Source: Glaciozyma antarctica PI12 (lineage: Eukaryota > Basidiomycota > Microbotryomycetes > Kriegeriales > Camptobasidiaceae). Taken from it: a DNA stretch of 64,000 bases. Both the position numbers and the translations under genes were made by a program. Each line of letters starts with the position of its first letter. The first letter of the stretch is position 1. Where the stretch lies: assembly GCA_002917775.1 (NCBI GenBank), contig KZ627158.1, forward strand, positions 592,578-656,577. Direction: 5' to 3'. Below the pieces are notes generated by a model. That model made no database searches and had not been told where the DNA came from. It saw only the letters and a list, made by a program, of their open reading frames with translations. Below are positions 35,014 through 45,575 of this stretch, piece by piece.

Positions 35014-37153
35014 ATGTCGCAAGCCCCACCGCCCGTAGCAAACAGTGGAGAAGATGCCATCCTTCGCGTCGTGGACGTCACCCCGGAGCTCCTAGGAGCG
35101 GGGGATTCGCTCGAGGAAGCGTACGAAGTGGAGATGACTCTGGACGAGATCAACAAGGGCGGCTACGAGAGGGTGCGCGGTGGATGGGAGCAGGGATAGG
35201 ACAGGACTGATGGGAGCTTCTCTGCAGATCGCACTGCAGTTCCCGGACGAACTGCTACACGACGCCGTGCCCGTCTTTCGCGCGATTCGAGACAGGCTGC
35301 CGCAGGAGAAGGAGCTCTACGTGCTGGCCGATACTACCTATGGCAGGTGAGTGGAGGGATGGAGAGGCGTGAGGAGCCTAGCTGACGACGTGTCTTCAGC
35401 TGCTGCGTGGACGAGGTTGCGGCTCAGCACGTCGACGCCGACCTCATCGTGCACTACGGCCACACCTGCCTGAGCCCGTAAGTCCTTCGTTTGTGCGCTG
35501 GAGTTAGTGCTGAGGAGTTTTTTGCGCGTTAGGACTGCCCGCATGCCCGTCATCTACGTCCTCACGAAGCGCGCTATCGATCCAGAGCATGCTGCAAATG
35601 CTCTCGCCTCGAGCTCTCGCGATTCGCTGGACCAGAGCAAGGCCATTGTGTTGATGTCCGACGTATCCTATGCTCATCAAGCTCGTGAGCACATTTTCTT
35701 TAGTGTCGGCGCGAAGGGGACTTACGAATCATCGCAGCCGCCGTGCACGCTGCTTTGGAATCGCTCGTGTCCTTGCCTGTCGCTCTCAGTCTCATCGACC
35801 GACACGCCAACTCGAGGAACAAGGGAAAGGGCCGTCAGGACGACAGCGACGACGTCTCGGAGCCTGCCTCTACCAGCACCTCTCCCCCTCATCCCGAAAC
35901 CCACGAAGTCGACAACACTCCTGCGGACGGCGTTTCGGATCTCGCTCCCGCTCCGACTCCAGAAGGCCTCGTTCCTTCATCTGAGCTTCCTTCGAAGCCG
36001 GCGGCACCTCGAGTCGCGTATGACCTTCCAGACGGGCTAGGGATCGAGGACTGCGCGATATTCTACCTCGGCGGCGAGAGTCTGGGGCTCAACAACCTGC
36101 TCATGACGCATGGCAAGTGCTCGGTGCGTCTTTTACTTTCTCCCGTACCCTGTGCGAAGCTGACACCCGCTCTGCAGGTATGGTCGTACGATCCTCCTTC
36201 GAAGAGCGCAAGGCTCGAGTCGTCCAAGACGAACCGCATGCTCATGCGCCGCTACGCTATCGTTGAGAAGGCCAAGGACGCGGATGTCATTGGTATCCTT
36301 GTCGGGACTTTGGGCGTCGGTTCGTCCCTGCTCACTTCTTCGAGAACGAGCCCTGCTGACGTTGAGCTTCGCCGCCAGCTGCCTACCTCCCTCTCATCTC
36401 CCACCTTCGACAGCTCATCGCATCGCACCAAAAGAAGTCTTATACCGTAGCCGTCGGCAAGCTGAATCCCGCCAAGCTCGCCAACTTTATGGAGGTCGAG
36501 TGCTTCGTGCTCGTCGCTTGCCCGGAGAACACTCTTATCGACTCCAAGGTGAGAAGAGTCCTTTCGCCAATCCTCATGCAAATCTAATTACCTTTTTCAG
36601 GAATTTCTCCGCCCCATCGTCACTCCTTTCGAGCTTGAACTCGCCTTGACCTCAAAGTCATGGACTGGCGACTATATCCTTGACTTCACGACCCTCCTTT
36701 CCAGCTCAACCTTCGGCCAAGATCACGTTGACCCAGATGCCTCGGAGGACGATGCCGAGGGACCTGTCTTTTCGAGCGCGTCGGGCAAGTACCGCCACCC
36801 TCGACGGTTCTTCAAGAACGGCGTCGCAGGTGCGTTTTTCGCTCGCTCCCAAATCTTCGCTGCATCGCTGATCGACGTTTCTGTAGACGCCGACGACCTC
36901 ACGAACCAAGCTTCCGCCCTCGCACTCCGCAACACGTCGTCTGCGGTAGCTCGCGTCCTCGGGAGCGCTGCTGGTGCGTCCTTTCGCTGCCAGGCTCTAG
37001 GATCTGCGCTAACGTTCCCTCCCGGCAGGCGAGTTCTTGTCGACGAGGACTTACCAGGGTCTCGAGCCTCGGTATGGGATGGATGCTCCTGCGGTGGTGG
37101 AGGAGGGTCGAAGTGGGATCGCTCGAGGGTACGGAGACGAGCGGGAGGAGTAG
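35014..37153 (+). CDS. DPH2: 2-(3-amino-3-carboxypropyl)histidine synthase subunit 2 (diphthamide biosynthesis)
   Basis: Partner of Dph1 in the first step of diphthamide formation on elongation factor 2; works with Dph3 and uses an iron-sulfur cluster and SAM in the cytosol. Starts [20 protein letters not shown]. Family marks are [112 protein letters not shown] and [20 protein letters not shown], then FELELAL. The Cys residues CC and TC in the first domain and AC in the third are cluster-ligand candidates. An acidic disordered insert lies at about 35850-36000. Around nine short introns are needed. The C-terminus ends YGDEREE. Its stop is 80 bases from the beta-tubulin stop. Confidence 0.9.
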
Positions 37154-37233
37154 AGAGCTCCCGAATGCGAAGAAATCTTGCGACTGCAGGGTATCTACAA
37201 GAACGACGGATCTGATCCAGTTCAAGCGAGAGT

Positions 37234-39491
37234 CTATGCCTCCTCCTCCCCCTCCTGCTCGTACTCGAACTCCTCGTCGTCCGCTCCTGATTGCTCGTAC
37301 TGCTGGTACTCGGCAACGAGATCCTGCAAGTTACCTACGATTCAACTCAATCAGCAGCGTCCAGCACATCGTGAGGAGCAGGGAACGCCTACTCTCAGCC
37401 TCGGTGAACTCCATCTCGTCCATTCCCTCGGCAGTGTACCAGTGCAGGAACGCCTTGCGCCTGAACATGCTCGAGAACTGCGCGTGCGTCCGCTTGAACA
37501 GCTCTGCTACCGCCGTCGTCTGCGTCAATGTGGTGTGGGTTAGCGAGCTATTCGCAGCGAGAGGAGAGCGAAGCTCACGTTTCCAACGAACGTGCCTGCC
37601 ATGCTCATTCCCGCCGGAGGAACGCTGCAGATGGAAGTCTGTACGGCGTTCGGGATCCATTCTGCGCGAAAACGTGAGCGAGGAATCGAAAGCGAGGATC
37701 GTGGACGAACCGACGAAGTACGCCTGGTTCGAGGTCTGCACCCCGAGCATCGCTCCTTCCACTTCGCGGGTCGAGATGTTGCGACCACGAAAGTAGGAAG
37801 CGACGGTGAGGTACTTGCCGAGGCGAGGGTCGGTAGCGGCCATCATGTTGTTGGGGGAGAACAGCTGGCGCGAAGAGGGTCAGAAAGCTCGCGAGCGGAA
37901 GAGAGCGAGAAATCACGCACCTGCTGCGTGAGCTCCGGAATGCTGATTTTCTGAAACGAAGCGGCGCCGGGAGCGACGAGAGGAGCGAAACCGCAGGTGA
38001 AGAAGTGGAGACGCGGGAAGGGGACCTGCACAGGTGCAAGTCAGCAGCTGAGCTCTGCGGAAGGGAGCTCGCGCACCATGTTCGTGCCCATTTTTCGCAG
38101 ATCGCTGCGAAAAGTCAGACTGCGAGACAGTGAGAGTGAGGGCAGAGATACTCACGAGTTGAGCTGGCCTGGGAAGCGAAGGGTCGTCGTCGTTCCCGAC
38201 ATCACATTGCTGATGAGAGCGTTGAGATCCGCGTAGGTGGGACTGGATTTGCGGAGCGAAGTTCGCATGATGTCGTAGAGAGCCTAAACCTCGAGCTCAA
38301 CGAAACCTCGGCGCAGGGAGGCTGATGCAGGCATACCTCGTTGTCGAGACAGAAAGACATGTCAGCCGTCTCGACTAGTTGATGGAAAGAGAGGCAGGCG
38401 TTGTACGGCTCAACCACCGTCTCGCTGACTTTCGGGGAAGGAAGGATGCTGTACGTCGCCATCATTCGGTCGGGGTACTGCGAAGCAGCAGCGGTCAGCC
38501 CAAGCACTTTCCCGGCGACGAAGGATCAGTACCTCCTCGCGAAGCCTGCTGAGCAGGAGGCAGCCAAGACCAGATCCAGTTCCACCGCCGAGGGATTGCA
38601 CGAGCTGGAAGCCTTGGAGGAGATCGCAAGCCTATCCTTGCGAAGGTTTAGAGACGTCTGCGTTCACAGACAAGCGGGTACGTGCCTCGGTCTCGTGGCG
38701 AAGCGCGTCGACTGAGGGGAAATCGAGAGTTAGGTTGAGCTCGTTGGGTGTGGGAAGTACGCACGGATGGAATCGACAACTAAAAAGGGAGAAGAGGTGG
38801 TCAGCTTGCGAACTTCGGAGCTCCGGGGTCGCTCTGCACTCACGCTCAGCTCCCTCTGTATAGTAGCCTTTTGCAAAGTTATTTCCCGCCTGCTCAACTA
38901 GTTAGACTGCCGTACATTTCCAAAGGAAGAGCGGGACGTACTCCGTTTTGTCTGCGAGGAGTGGGCTCAGCGACGCTCCAGCACACTCTGGAACCTCACT
39001 CACCCAAAAATGAAGTTTGAAGGCTTAAACAGATGCCCTAGCTGTGTTTCCAGACAAACAGAACGCAGTCAGCTCCTCGATCCGATCCCTCCGAGACTAC
39101 ACCGCCAACGCGCCTTCCCTCCCTTGATTGCGTCCATCGTCGAAGGCTCGAGATCCACAGTCAGGCACCTGGGAACAAACTTCTGGTTCTCCGCCTCTGA
39201 GAAGAAGACGTTCAAGCCAGCTGTTTGCTCTTGCGTAGCTCCTCCTCCGACGTGGCCGTCTTGATCCAAGCCGTGCTCTGTGAGGATCTTCTCCCTACGC
39301 AGCCTGTTAACTGTGGTTCCTCCTGCGAGAATGAAGACGCACCAGAACGCAGAGCCGATGGCGTTCCCTGCTTGGCCTGTGGACGCGAGAAGCGTGAGGA
39401 CAAGTCAGACGAAAGAGGACTGACCCCCTGAGGAGCGCAGCTGAGAACGAGCTAGCTTGCCGACTTGGAGAGCAATGAGTTCGCGTCCCAT
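37234..39491 (-). CDS. TUB2: Divergent beta-tubulin
   Basis: Subunit of microtubules. The start [11 protein letters not shown] joins [11 protein letters not shown] across a GC-AG intron (39460-39377). Further exons give [143 protein letters not shown] and an acidic tail ending [10 protein letters not shown]. The GTP loop GGGTGSG is intact. Sequence departs from normal fungal beta-tubulin at many usually fixed places (for example [12 protein letters not shown] and VETADMSF), which suggests a second, specialised paralogue. Residue 167 is Tyr and 198 is Met (see findings). More than ten introns, some next to exons under 40 nt. Confidence 0.88.
39377..39460 (-). other. GC-AG intron in the beta-tubulin gene
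   Basis: Exon 1 ends in codon 11 (GTC G); the intron opens GCAAGC and closes CCACAG, 84 nt long. Splicing here gives [11 protein letters not shown], the invariant tubulin N-terminus. Using the nearest GT donor instead would insert a dozen residues between VG and QAGN. Confidence 0.75.
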
Positions 39492-39663
39492 TATCGAGTG
39501 ACTTGCTGAACCAAACGAAGGGAAAAGCTGGCGGAGGAGGGTGGAGAAGAAGGACAAGAGGTCAGAGCGTCGACGACAAAGCGAAGCGGTCTCGACCAGA
39601 GCGGGGGGTCGTCCCTTCTCCCCTCAAACCCCCTCGTTCAACGAACGACAACGGCAACACACG
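39492..39663. promoter_or_regulatory. Divergent promoter between beta-tubulin and the Pro-rich protein gene
   Basis: A 172-base spacer between head-to-head starts. No clear element is recognised. Confidence 0.4.
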
Positions 39664-42374
39664 ATGAGCTCTGCATCAGGAGAACTCAACGACGACGTGT
39701 CCGCCTTGCACGGAGTAGTCCCAACGGACGCAAGTGACTCTGGCTACTCCTCCCGTTGTAAGCTCCCTCTCCACGCGTCCCCAGCTGAACTCGCCCTAAC
39801 CACACGCGTGCACCCACTTTAGCTAAATCCCACACGTCAAGGAGTTCGCGCAAGTCCAGCGTCAACGCCCGGTTCGACCGCATGACAACCTCGATGAGCT
39901 CGGTGGCGTCGGGAGAAGAGGTCGGCAAGAGTGTAGGGATTCAGCGGCGCAAGATCCTCCCCACCAAGGAGGGCGTACGAGGTAGCGTGGTGGGTCGTGG
40001 GAAGCGAGGAGCGGGGGTGGGGTCGAGCGAAACGGAGGACGACCAGTCGGAGCGGGAGAGGAAGCGCAGGAGAAAGGGAGGCGGGTTGGGTGGGCCTGGG
40101 GGTACTGCGGGGTCGCTGGGAGAGCGCTTTGGTATGCTGGGTGCAGGAGGTAGGGGTGGGAGTGGGAGTGGAAGTCGGGCTCCGGGAGACGGGGTGGAGG
40201 ACGAGCTGGAGAGCGGTGGAGTGCTGGGACGCACGCGCACGTCACGAGGAGAGGACGAACCGGACGACGCCTCGTACCTGGAGCTCGCGCAAGAGCTTTC
40301 GCCGTCTGGATCTGGCAGGAGGAGGACCATCGTTCGCGACCGAAGGCTCCCTGTCGACGCGCGCCCTCGGAGACGAGCGAGCCTCGAATCCGCGATTGGC
40401 ATGCCTCCTTGGATGCAAAAGGTGCGCGAAATCCTTATCTCCTCGTCCAAATCCTGAGCTTCTTTGATTGTGCAGCCTTCTCCGCCCCCGAGGACGTTTT
40501 CTCCGCCTCCGCCTTGGCTCGCTACGCATCTCGCGCCACCTCCCCCTCGCTCGTCCATCTCGCCACTCCAACCTTCGCACAACTTTCAGTCCGCACCGCC
40601 CTTCCAGCTCAAACCTCGTCCAGTTTACGACCAGCGACCGCTTCATCCTCCCCAGACCCCTACCAATCCCGCATACTCCCAACCTCCTCCGTTTTCGACA
40701 AGCGGACGACCTCCTCCCCACGCTATCCAGGAGCACCGCGACACAAACAGGTCGATCTACGCAGCTCAGCTGTCGCAGCCTCGTCCATCTTCGCAGTGGT
40801 CCCAGACGAACCAGTGGGAGATCGGGTCTGTCTCCGACGCAGCGCAGAGGGAGCAGTTCGACGAACGGGTTCTCCACCAATACCCTCCTCCTCTTCCTCC
40901 CACCATCTTCGACACTTCTTCTTCGGCGCAGACCTTCGACGAGCGCCGCCCTGACCACACTTCGTTCGCCACTCGCCCCTTCGATCCAAACCCTTTCGGC
41001 AGCCGCCCACCTAACACCTCGCACCATAACCTTGCCGACTTGTCCCTTCGCCAAACGACCTCTGCTCTGCTTTCAGACGCGGGGTGGACTGGACCTCGCC
41101 ACTCAGCGCAGGCCTATCGTCATCCCGAGCTTTCGAGCGACTTGCAGGATGACTCACTTTCTCAGCTGCGCGACGATTCGTACCACCCTCTCTCGGACGA
41201 CTATTACGCTCGGATCTCGGACGAGGGACCGCAGAGCGAGGTCGTTGCGGGACGCCTGGACTCTCCCCCTCCTTCCGACTCGGACGCGTTTGCGAACTTC
41301 TGGAAAGCTTCGAGGCCAGCAGCTCAGGTCCTTTCATCTTCGACAATAACTCTTCGACATCAATCTAACGTTCTTCTCCAGCCCGCTCTCCCCAAACTTT
41401 CAACTCGTGACCGCTACGCCATCGGCCTGCTCCGAGAAGCAGCTGCACCACCCTCGACGGCCCTTTTTCCTCCACGAACGCTACTCGTCGAAGCATTGAA
41501 CAGTGAACGGGCCGACGACTCGAGCCGTCCGCCTGCAGCTCCACTCTCTCCGGCGAATCGCGACTTCCCGCTCTTCGACGACGACGACTCGAGCGACCTC
41601 ATCCCCATTGACGGCAACCCTCTCCTCTCCTCTCCACTTCCCTCGCCCTTCAGCACCGCTCTCAACGCCGTACCCGCCACCACCACCGCCGCGCACATTC
41701 CTCTCCCCCAAACTCCTCCCGCCACCTCCCCTCGCACTACCCCAGTCGCTCCCCCCTCCCAGCGTCCCCCTCTCCGTTCCCACTCAGCGCCACCACAGCT
41801 CCAGATCGACCCTCCTTCGCCCTCTCTTCCCGAGCAGTTCGTCCTCATCGACGACGCGCCGTCCGAGGCTGATGATGCCGAGGTGGAGAATGGGGATTCG
41901 ATCTTCCCGCCTGGTCGGCAGAGTGGGCTGGTGGTGTCCAGGACTGAGAGGGTGGAGGAGGGGAGCGGGGTGGAAGATGGAGGGGAGGGGGATCAGGGGT
42001 GGAGGTTTGATTGGGACGCGGTGCTGCCAGGGGTGGAGGAGGAGGTTGAGGGGGTTGGAGCCGTGGAGGAGGATCAGGTTATGGTGGTGAAACAGGTTGT
42101 GGAGCAGGAGGAGTTCGAGATCTATGAGGATAGGATCCGATCTGTTGAACGCGCTTTGTTCGTAATTATTCGTTGTGCTTGCAATCCCCCTTGTTCCATG
42201 CTTCGACTACGCCGTCATCTGGTACGTCGCATTGAGGCGAGCAGCGAGGTGTGCCCCGCTCGAAACCGTCTCGCCAACCTTGACGCCTTTCCGCTCCATT
42301 CGCTCGAGGTCGACTTCGCTCCAAGAAATCAGCGGCTTGCGAGAGGACCGAATGCGAAGAGGCTTACGAGCTGA
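39664..42374 (+). CDS. Uncharacterised Pro/Ser-rich, largely disordered protein
   Basis: I do not recognise this protein. It starts MSSASGELNDDVSALHGVVP; an intron at about 39761-39822 leads to SRSSRKSSVNARFDRMTTSM. Then come basic Gly-rich and RKRRRKGGG stretches, the short ordered-looking segment ESAIGMPPWMQK, and after an intron near 40422-40475 a long Pro-rich region (PPPRTFSPPPPWLATHLAPP). Possible short motifs are DAFANFWKASRPAAQ, TRDRYAIGLLREAA and FVLIDDAPSEADDAE. The end is acidic. The frame runs to 42374, overlapping the 3' end of the oppositely oriented oxygenase gene by about 170 bases; the last 70 codons look unlike protein, so the true end may be near 42140. Confidence 0.55.
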
Positions 42375-43645
42375 AATCTCCGACCGAGGAAGAACGCTAG
42401 CGAGCATGGCAGACGGAGCGGGTTGGTTGAAGTAGGCGATTGAGAAGCGTTCTGGAATGCCTTCGGCAGGGATGGGAGTCGGCAGGCGAACGCGATGGAG
42501 GGTCGATTTGAGAGTACATCCGCTCCAGAATTCCATGGCGTCGCCAACTGGGGAGATTCGTCAATGAGGAGCGTTGGAAGGGGAAGGGGAGCGGCGCACT
42601 GTTCACGAGGAGCGCGCCTTCCACCACGCCGGCTTCCTTCCAGGTCCCGTCGAGAGATTCCGAGGGAGGAAGAACCTGCAAACCTTCGCCGCCGTCCTTG
42701 CGCTGGAAAAGCAGCGTCAAGGAGCCATAATCAGAGTCTAGAATCAACGATCAGCGAAGTCCTTGCTGCGAGAAGATGGAGAGGACTTGCGAGCTCCGGC
42801 GCGGTTCGGCGAGACGGTAGAATGGGGCAGTACTGCTGGATAGTGGAGAAATCGCAGGATAGAGGCTGAGTCGGGTCCATTAAAGTGCTGCGACGTAAAG
42901 AACGTTGACTCGATCTAAACGTCGAAAGAGTTGGTTAGAACTCATCGCAGGCCGAAAGGGGGTGCGATTTTTACACCGAGAGCGACGGCAAACGCTTCAA
43001 GCATTCGCTGGCAGAACAGGAAGCAGGAGTGCTGGAATTCGGCGAGCTGCTCGACCTCCTTTGCGAGGAGAGCTGGGAGAGGTTGCGTCGGGGTTGGTGG
43101 CGAGCCGCGTACGATGATTCCCGTGTTAAAGCCCTGAGAAAGCCGCTTTAGTTCTGTGAAAACTTGCATCGTAGCGGTCACTGTATCACCTCCTTGAGAT
43201 CTCCCTCGGGATGCAGCGTAGGATCCAGACTGCGAGGGAAGAAGGTCGAGGTCAGAGACGCTGGTGCGAAAGATGGAGACGAGTCGCCGCACACTTCCTG
43301 GCGAACGCGAGTGTATCCCTTGTTGTTTTCCTTCACACGAAGTCTCAGCCAGCAGCTTCTCCGCTAAGGAACAGGAACGACGCACGTAGCCGCAGCGTTC
43401 CTTCTCGGCCTCCGTCTCGTCCTTGAAGAACGTCTCTGCGGCAACGTTAGCCCCGTATCGCACAGCTAATCACCTGCTTTACCTGAGATTTTGAACATTC
43501 GCGCCACGTCCTCCTCCATTCCGTGGTTCAGGACGTAGAGGAATCCAAGGCTCGAGAGGGGCAAGCGAATGGCGTCGGCGAGCGCCTGCGGTGTAGGACA
43601 CTTGGCGAGATCGATCACAGACACCTCCCCAGTGGAGGTAGGCAT
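42207..43645 (-). CDS. 2-oxoglutarate/Fe(II)-dependent oxygenase (isopenicillin N synthase-like)
   Basis: Starts MPTSTGEVSVIDLAKCPTPQ, then ALADAIRLPLSSLGFLYVLN and HG, the standard N-terminal half of this family; FKISETFFKD follows. The catalytic double-stranded beta-helix is visible as LRFLHYPAVLPHSTVSPNRA and GAHSDYGSLTLLFQ, then GLQVLPPSE, GTWKEAGVVEGALLVNVGD, EFWSGCTLKSTLHRVRLP and ERFSIAYFNQP. The iron triad is H and D of HSD plus H of LHRVR; R of RFS binds 2-oxoglutarate. The His codon of HSD is created by splicing a GC-AG intron (42790-42738). Substrate unknown; fungal relatives act on small molecules or as flavonol/gibberellin-like oxygenases. Six to eight short introns. Confidence 0.82.
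42738..42790 (-). other. GC-AG intron at the catalytic His codon of the oxygenase gene
   Basis: The upstream exon ends GGAGCTC; the intron opens GCAAGTCC, has a GATCGTTGATT branch-like stretch and closes TTCTAG, 53 nt. The C joins AC to form CAC (His), giving GAHSDYGSL. The only nearby GT donor leads straight to a stop. Confidence 0.75.
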
Positions 43646-43817
43646 CTATACGGCAAGTAGGGTACGATAAGGAGAAGGAGGAGAAAGGCGGAACTGGCCC
43701 CCTCGAAGCAGGAAGGGCCAGTTTCGACCCCCCCTGCCAGGTTCGGCCCCACGACCCAAGAGGAACTGAGCGCTCTCTCGGGTTGTCTTCAACCTCTGCT
43801 CGAACTCGCCTGCAGAC
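43646..43817. promoter_or_regulatory. Divergent promoter between the oxygenase and DCS1 genes
   Basis: A 172-base spacer between head-to-head starts. No specific element recognised. Confidence 0.4.
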
Positions 43818-45154
43818 ATGGCGGGGAGCTTCTCTGCGCCGGAAGAACTGCTTGGCTCGTTCCAGTTCGAGCGCTTGCTGAGCGAAGGTAAGGATCCGGC
43901 CATCTCCTCGAGTGTGCCGTCGCAGCTCCTAAGGCGTTCCACACAGACAGCCGAGCTCTTGTGCTGTACATGCTCGGATCTGCGGTGCCTTCCAGAACTG
44001 GTGTACGCTGCCCTGCGATCCTCAAGGTTGAGAAGACGGCATACGATCCTGCTCACCTCCCCACTCTCGCCACGCTGGCTGCTTGGGAGAAGCTCGAGAT
44101 GGTGCGTTGGGCTCTTGAGAGTCCTTAAGATCTGCTAACGCATTCAAGTCTCCCAGATCACGAACAACGACATCTACTCGACGATTTTGGCCTGGTATAC
44201 CCCAGGACCTCGAAAGGCCGACGTCCAGCTCTCGTCTATCTGTCCTGCGAGCGAGAAGGTGAGCTTCAGGGATTCAAGCACTCTAAAACCACGTCGCTTA
44301 CTGTCAGTCTCCAGCACATCAAGAAGTACAGCCAGCAAACGTCGCAACTCATTCGCGAAACTCCTGCGACGTACAAGTCGGTCGTCGCTCCGTATCTGGA
44401 TTCCTTGCCTGCCGGTCAAATCAATTGGTAAGCGCGTACGTTTTTGCTCGAGCTTGGAAAGCCCACAATCGAGCAGGGTCTACAACATTCTGGACGGACT
44501 CGCCGAGACCGAGAATGTGCTCCATCGCGACCCGGACCCGGAGACTGGCTTCGTCCTCACGCCTGACCTGTACGAGACGTCTTTATTTACCCCTGGAGCT
44601 CATTGCTGATCCGCGTTAATAGGAAATGGGATCAGCAGACGATGTCGGCGCTCTACCTCCTCGTCTTGGTGCAGACGCGCAAGATCCGGTCACTGCGGGA
44701 CCTTCGACCTTGCCATCTTCCTTTGCTGTTCAAGATTCGACACGATTCCGAAGAAGCTGCTATGAAGAAGTACGGCATCGGCGCTGGGCAGCTTCGCTTC
44801 TTCGTTCATTACCAGCCGACGTATTGTGAGTTCGCTGTTGAGCGGTTTGCTTGCCGGTGCTGATTTTCAATCCTTCTAGATCACTTCCACGTACACGTCG
44901 TCAGTCTCTCCATCTTCCTGCCCTCTCGAAATCCATCTCATCGTCGCACGCAGACCCACATTAGCTACATCGGATTCCCAGGCATCACCGTCGGCCAGGC
45001 GCACCTCCTCGACGACATCATCGACAACCTGGAGCTCGAAACGCTTCGCAACGAATCGAGCGCTCCAAGCTACTACGAAAGCAGGACTTTGTCGTACTCG
45101 CTGGGAACCGAGCATGCGCTGTTCGCTGGGCTGTCTGCGAAGGACGAGATTTGA
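43818..45154 (+). CDS. DCS1: Scavenger mRNA-decapping enzyme DcpS (HIT family)
   Basis: Hydrolyses m7GpppN caps left after 3'-5' mRNA decay, releasing m7GMP. Starts MAGSFSAPEELLGSFQFERL; a 38-nt intron gives SEAPKAFHTDSRALVLYMLG. The N-terminal swapped domain then reads AILKVEKTAYDPAHL, followed by NDIYSTILAWYTPGPRKADV and QLSSICPASEKHIKKYSQQT. The catalytic domain has KWDQQTMSALYLLVLVQTRK, IRSLRDLRPCHLPLLFKIRH and the HIT triad HFHVHV, with the tyrosines of QPTYYHFHVHV upstream. After one more intron, THISYIGFPGITVGQAHLLD leads to the C-terminal helix. Each splice site restores conserved sequence. About seven introns. Complete gene. Confidence 0.9.
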
Positions 45155-45575
45155 AACGAGGTTGTTGGGCTCGTTCAGACTTTGGTGCATTCCAAGCTCG
45201 TCCGCGCTATCTGAAGGCGCTCTCAGCCAAATTAGCGCCTTCAGCCAAAGTCCGAGAGGAAGCTCAATCGCGTGGGGGCGCCGGCCAATAGATTTGCGCG
45301 TCGAGGTTTTGACTACTCCCCTCCCTCCTTGACCTCCTTCCTCTACCCACGCCGACACCCCAGCTCCCAGCAGCTCCTATTAGACTATAAAGCATCCGAC
45401 TCTGCGACTCACAACAGCCGGCAGCTCCTCCACACGTCTCACGTCCGCTTTCCCCTTCGAAGAACGCGAAAGCACGCAATCAGCAGGTGAGGATCGAGGT
45501 GGACCGCACCCAGGAGCGATAGCTAACCAAGCAGCCCCCAGGCCTTGACAGAGTGATACTAAGGTGTCTACAACC
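45155..45575. other. Intergenic: DCS1 3' end and MET1 promoter
   Basis: About 420 bases between two plus-strand genes. Open frames here are short and without motif. No RNA gene or repeat is recognised. Confidence 0.4.
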
